Program-made: the position numbers and the translations under genes | Notes under the pieces: model-generated | What the model was told of the DNA's origin: nothing | Databases searched by the model: none | The model's input: only the letters and a program-made list of their open reading frames with translations | Origin: Glaciecola petra | GTDB lineage: Bacteria > Pseudomonadota > Gammaproteobacteria > Enterobacterales > Alteromonadaceae | Length of the DNA: 64,000 nucleotides | Assembly: GCF_031846345.1 (NCBI RefSeq) | Contig: NZ_JAVRHX010000003.1 | Location: 186,001-250,000, forward strand | Reading direction: 5' to 3' | In this document: positions 63,458 through 64,000 of the stretch, in pieces | Position numbering within the stretch: position 1 is the first letter of the stretch | Layout: each line of letters begins with the position of its first letter

Positions 63458-64000
63458 TTGAAGGTTCAAGAAGATCCACAAGTGTCTCAACTAACATCAT
63501 TGTACAATGAACGGTTTGAGAAACTCTTATTATCGTTAGATGAGGCGATAATCGATGCTGGGCGCAAAACAGAACGTCAAAAAATAATTGAAGATTCGGA
63601 GCAATTTGAAGCGCGTCGCGAATTGCTTATGGTAGAAGAAATTGCTAATAAGAAAAGAGAGATACAAGCTTCAGCCAAGAATGCGTTTTTGTTACAAATT
63701 GAATCTAAATTTCATCAAGCCCTGCTTCCTGAACTCGAATTAGAGTTTCGTAATATCGACATCATCATGAATAAAATCCTTAAGTTTGATAGTAACTTAG
63801 GACGTCTACTCGATATTTTATATACTGATTCCTGTTCGATTAGTCGTATAGTCGCCTGTTTAGAAAACATCCCTTGGTTAAGTGAGTCGATCATGATGTT
63901 TGTTAAACAACCAAAATATCGTCGAGTAGATTCAGCAGGACGTCCCGTTATATTAAAAACCATAAGAGCCTCTTTAAGTTTTATCGGAATTGAAAGCCTG
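63458..64000 (+). CDS. HDOD-like domain protein, N-terminal part (runs off the window)
   Basis: An open frame from TTG 63458, behind AAGGAT, to the window end (181 codons). The first 80 residues are a charged helix rich in Glu and Arg. From about residue 95, ILKFDSNLGRLLDILYTD, NIPWLSESIMMFVK and ILKTIRASLSFIGIESL resemble the start of an HDOD signalling domain. There is no signal peptide. It follows pabA by 5 bases and may be in the same operon. Confidence 0.6.
   Translation, partial: MKVQEDPQVSQLTSLYNERFEKLLLSLDEAIIDAGRKTERQKIIEDSEQFEARRELLMVEEIANKKREIQASAKNAFLLQIESKFHQALLPELELEFRNIDIIMNKILKFDSNLGRLLDILYTDSCSISRIVACLENIPWLSESIMMFVKQPKYRRVDSAGRPVILKTIRASLSFIGIESL

Noticed and set aside
1..64000. 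tRNA, rRNA or CRISPR arrays
   Set aside because: No cloverleaf-like block with CCA end, rRNA-like sequence or regularly spaced repeats was noticed on either strand. I could not run a covariance search.

Overview
The window reads as chromosome from a marine gammaproteobacterium of the order Alteromonadales (Glaciecola/Paraglaciecola/Alteromonas-like). This is inferred from gene order and protein type, not from a search. The DNA is moderately AT-rich. Core blocks follow known gammaproteobacterial order: envC-gpmI facing yibN-grxC-secB-gpsA; trmL; cpxRA facing a cpxP-like gene; argCBFGH-argA; maeA; mrcA facing pilMNOPQ-aroK-aroB-damX-dam; then rpe-trpS-pabA.

Layout. 1-4441: end of a coiled-coil membrane protein gene, a ClC antiporter, hemJ, a UPF0149 protein and an NRAMP-like transporter. 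4561-10195: hybrid histidine kinase, envC, gpmI. 10395-14249: yibN-grxC-secB-gpsA, trmL, pldB-like. 14318-17653: Cpx envelope stress system with a duplicated-domain CpxP-like protein. 17912-21094: desaturase, thioredoxin-like protein, chemoreceptor. 21262-28288: arginine operon behind tandem ARG boxes. 28320-40769: maeA, mrcA, type IV pilus assembly, shikimate genes and damX.

The centre of interest is a 15.1-kb island (about 41188-56331) lying inside the chromosomal dam gene. It splits Dam at the conserved YLNRxG/YNGLCRYN segment, and removing it restores an uninterrupted 279-residue Dam. The ends carry an 8-bp terminal inverted repeat. Joined, they form a tyrosine-recombinase-type core: two 8-bp arms around 6 bp. 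A tyrosine recombinase gene sits at the left end but is cut short and joined to an 83 percent identical scrap of a czcA gene, so the island looks fossilised. At the right end the island carries its own phage-type DNA adenine methyltransferase. The element that destroyed dam therefore appears to have brought a possible replacement.

The island cargo is heavy-metal handling under three MerR-family regulators: (1) a TonB-dependent receptor facing a CadR/PbrR-like regulator; (2) merR, merT, merP and a GDCCVxC protein with a near-canonical mer promoter but no merA; (3) a seven-gene efflux operon (short CDF, DUF3703, CDF, His-rich protein, czcC, czcB, czcA) reading away from a CadR/PbrR-like regulator across a 19-bp palindromic operator. 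Beyond dam, a GGDEF-EAL protein, a DUF2970 protein, a small exported protein and a TorF-type porin lie between dam and rpe. The window ends inside an HDOD-like gene.
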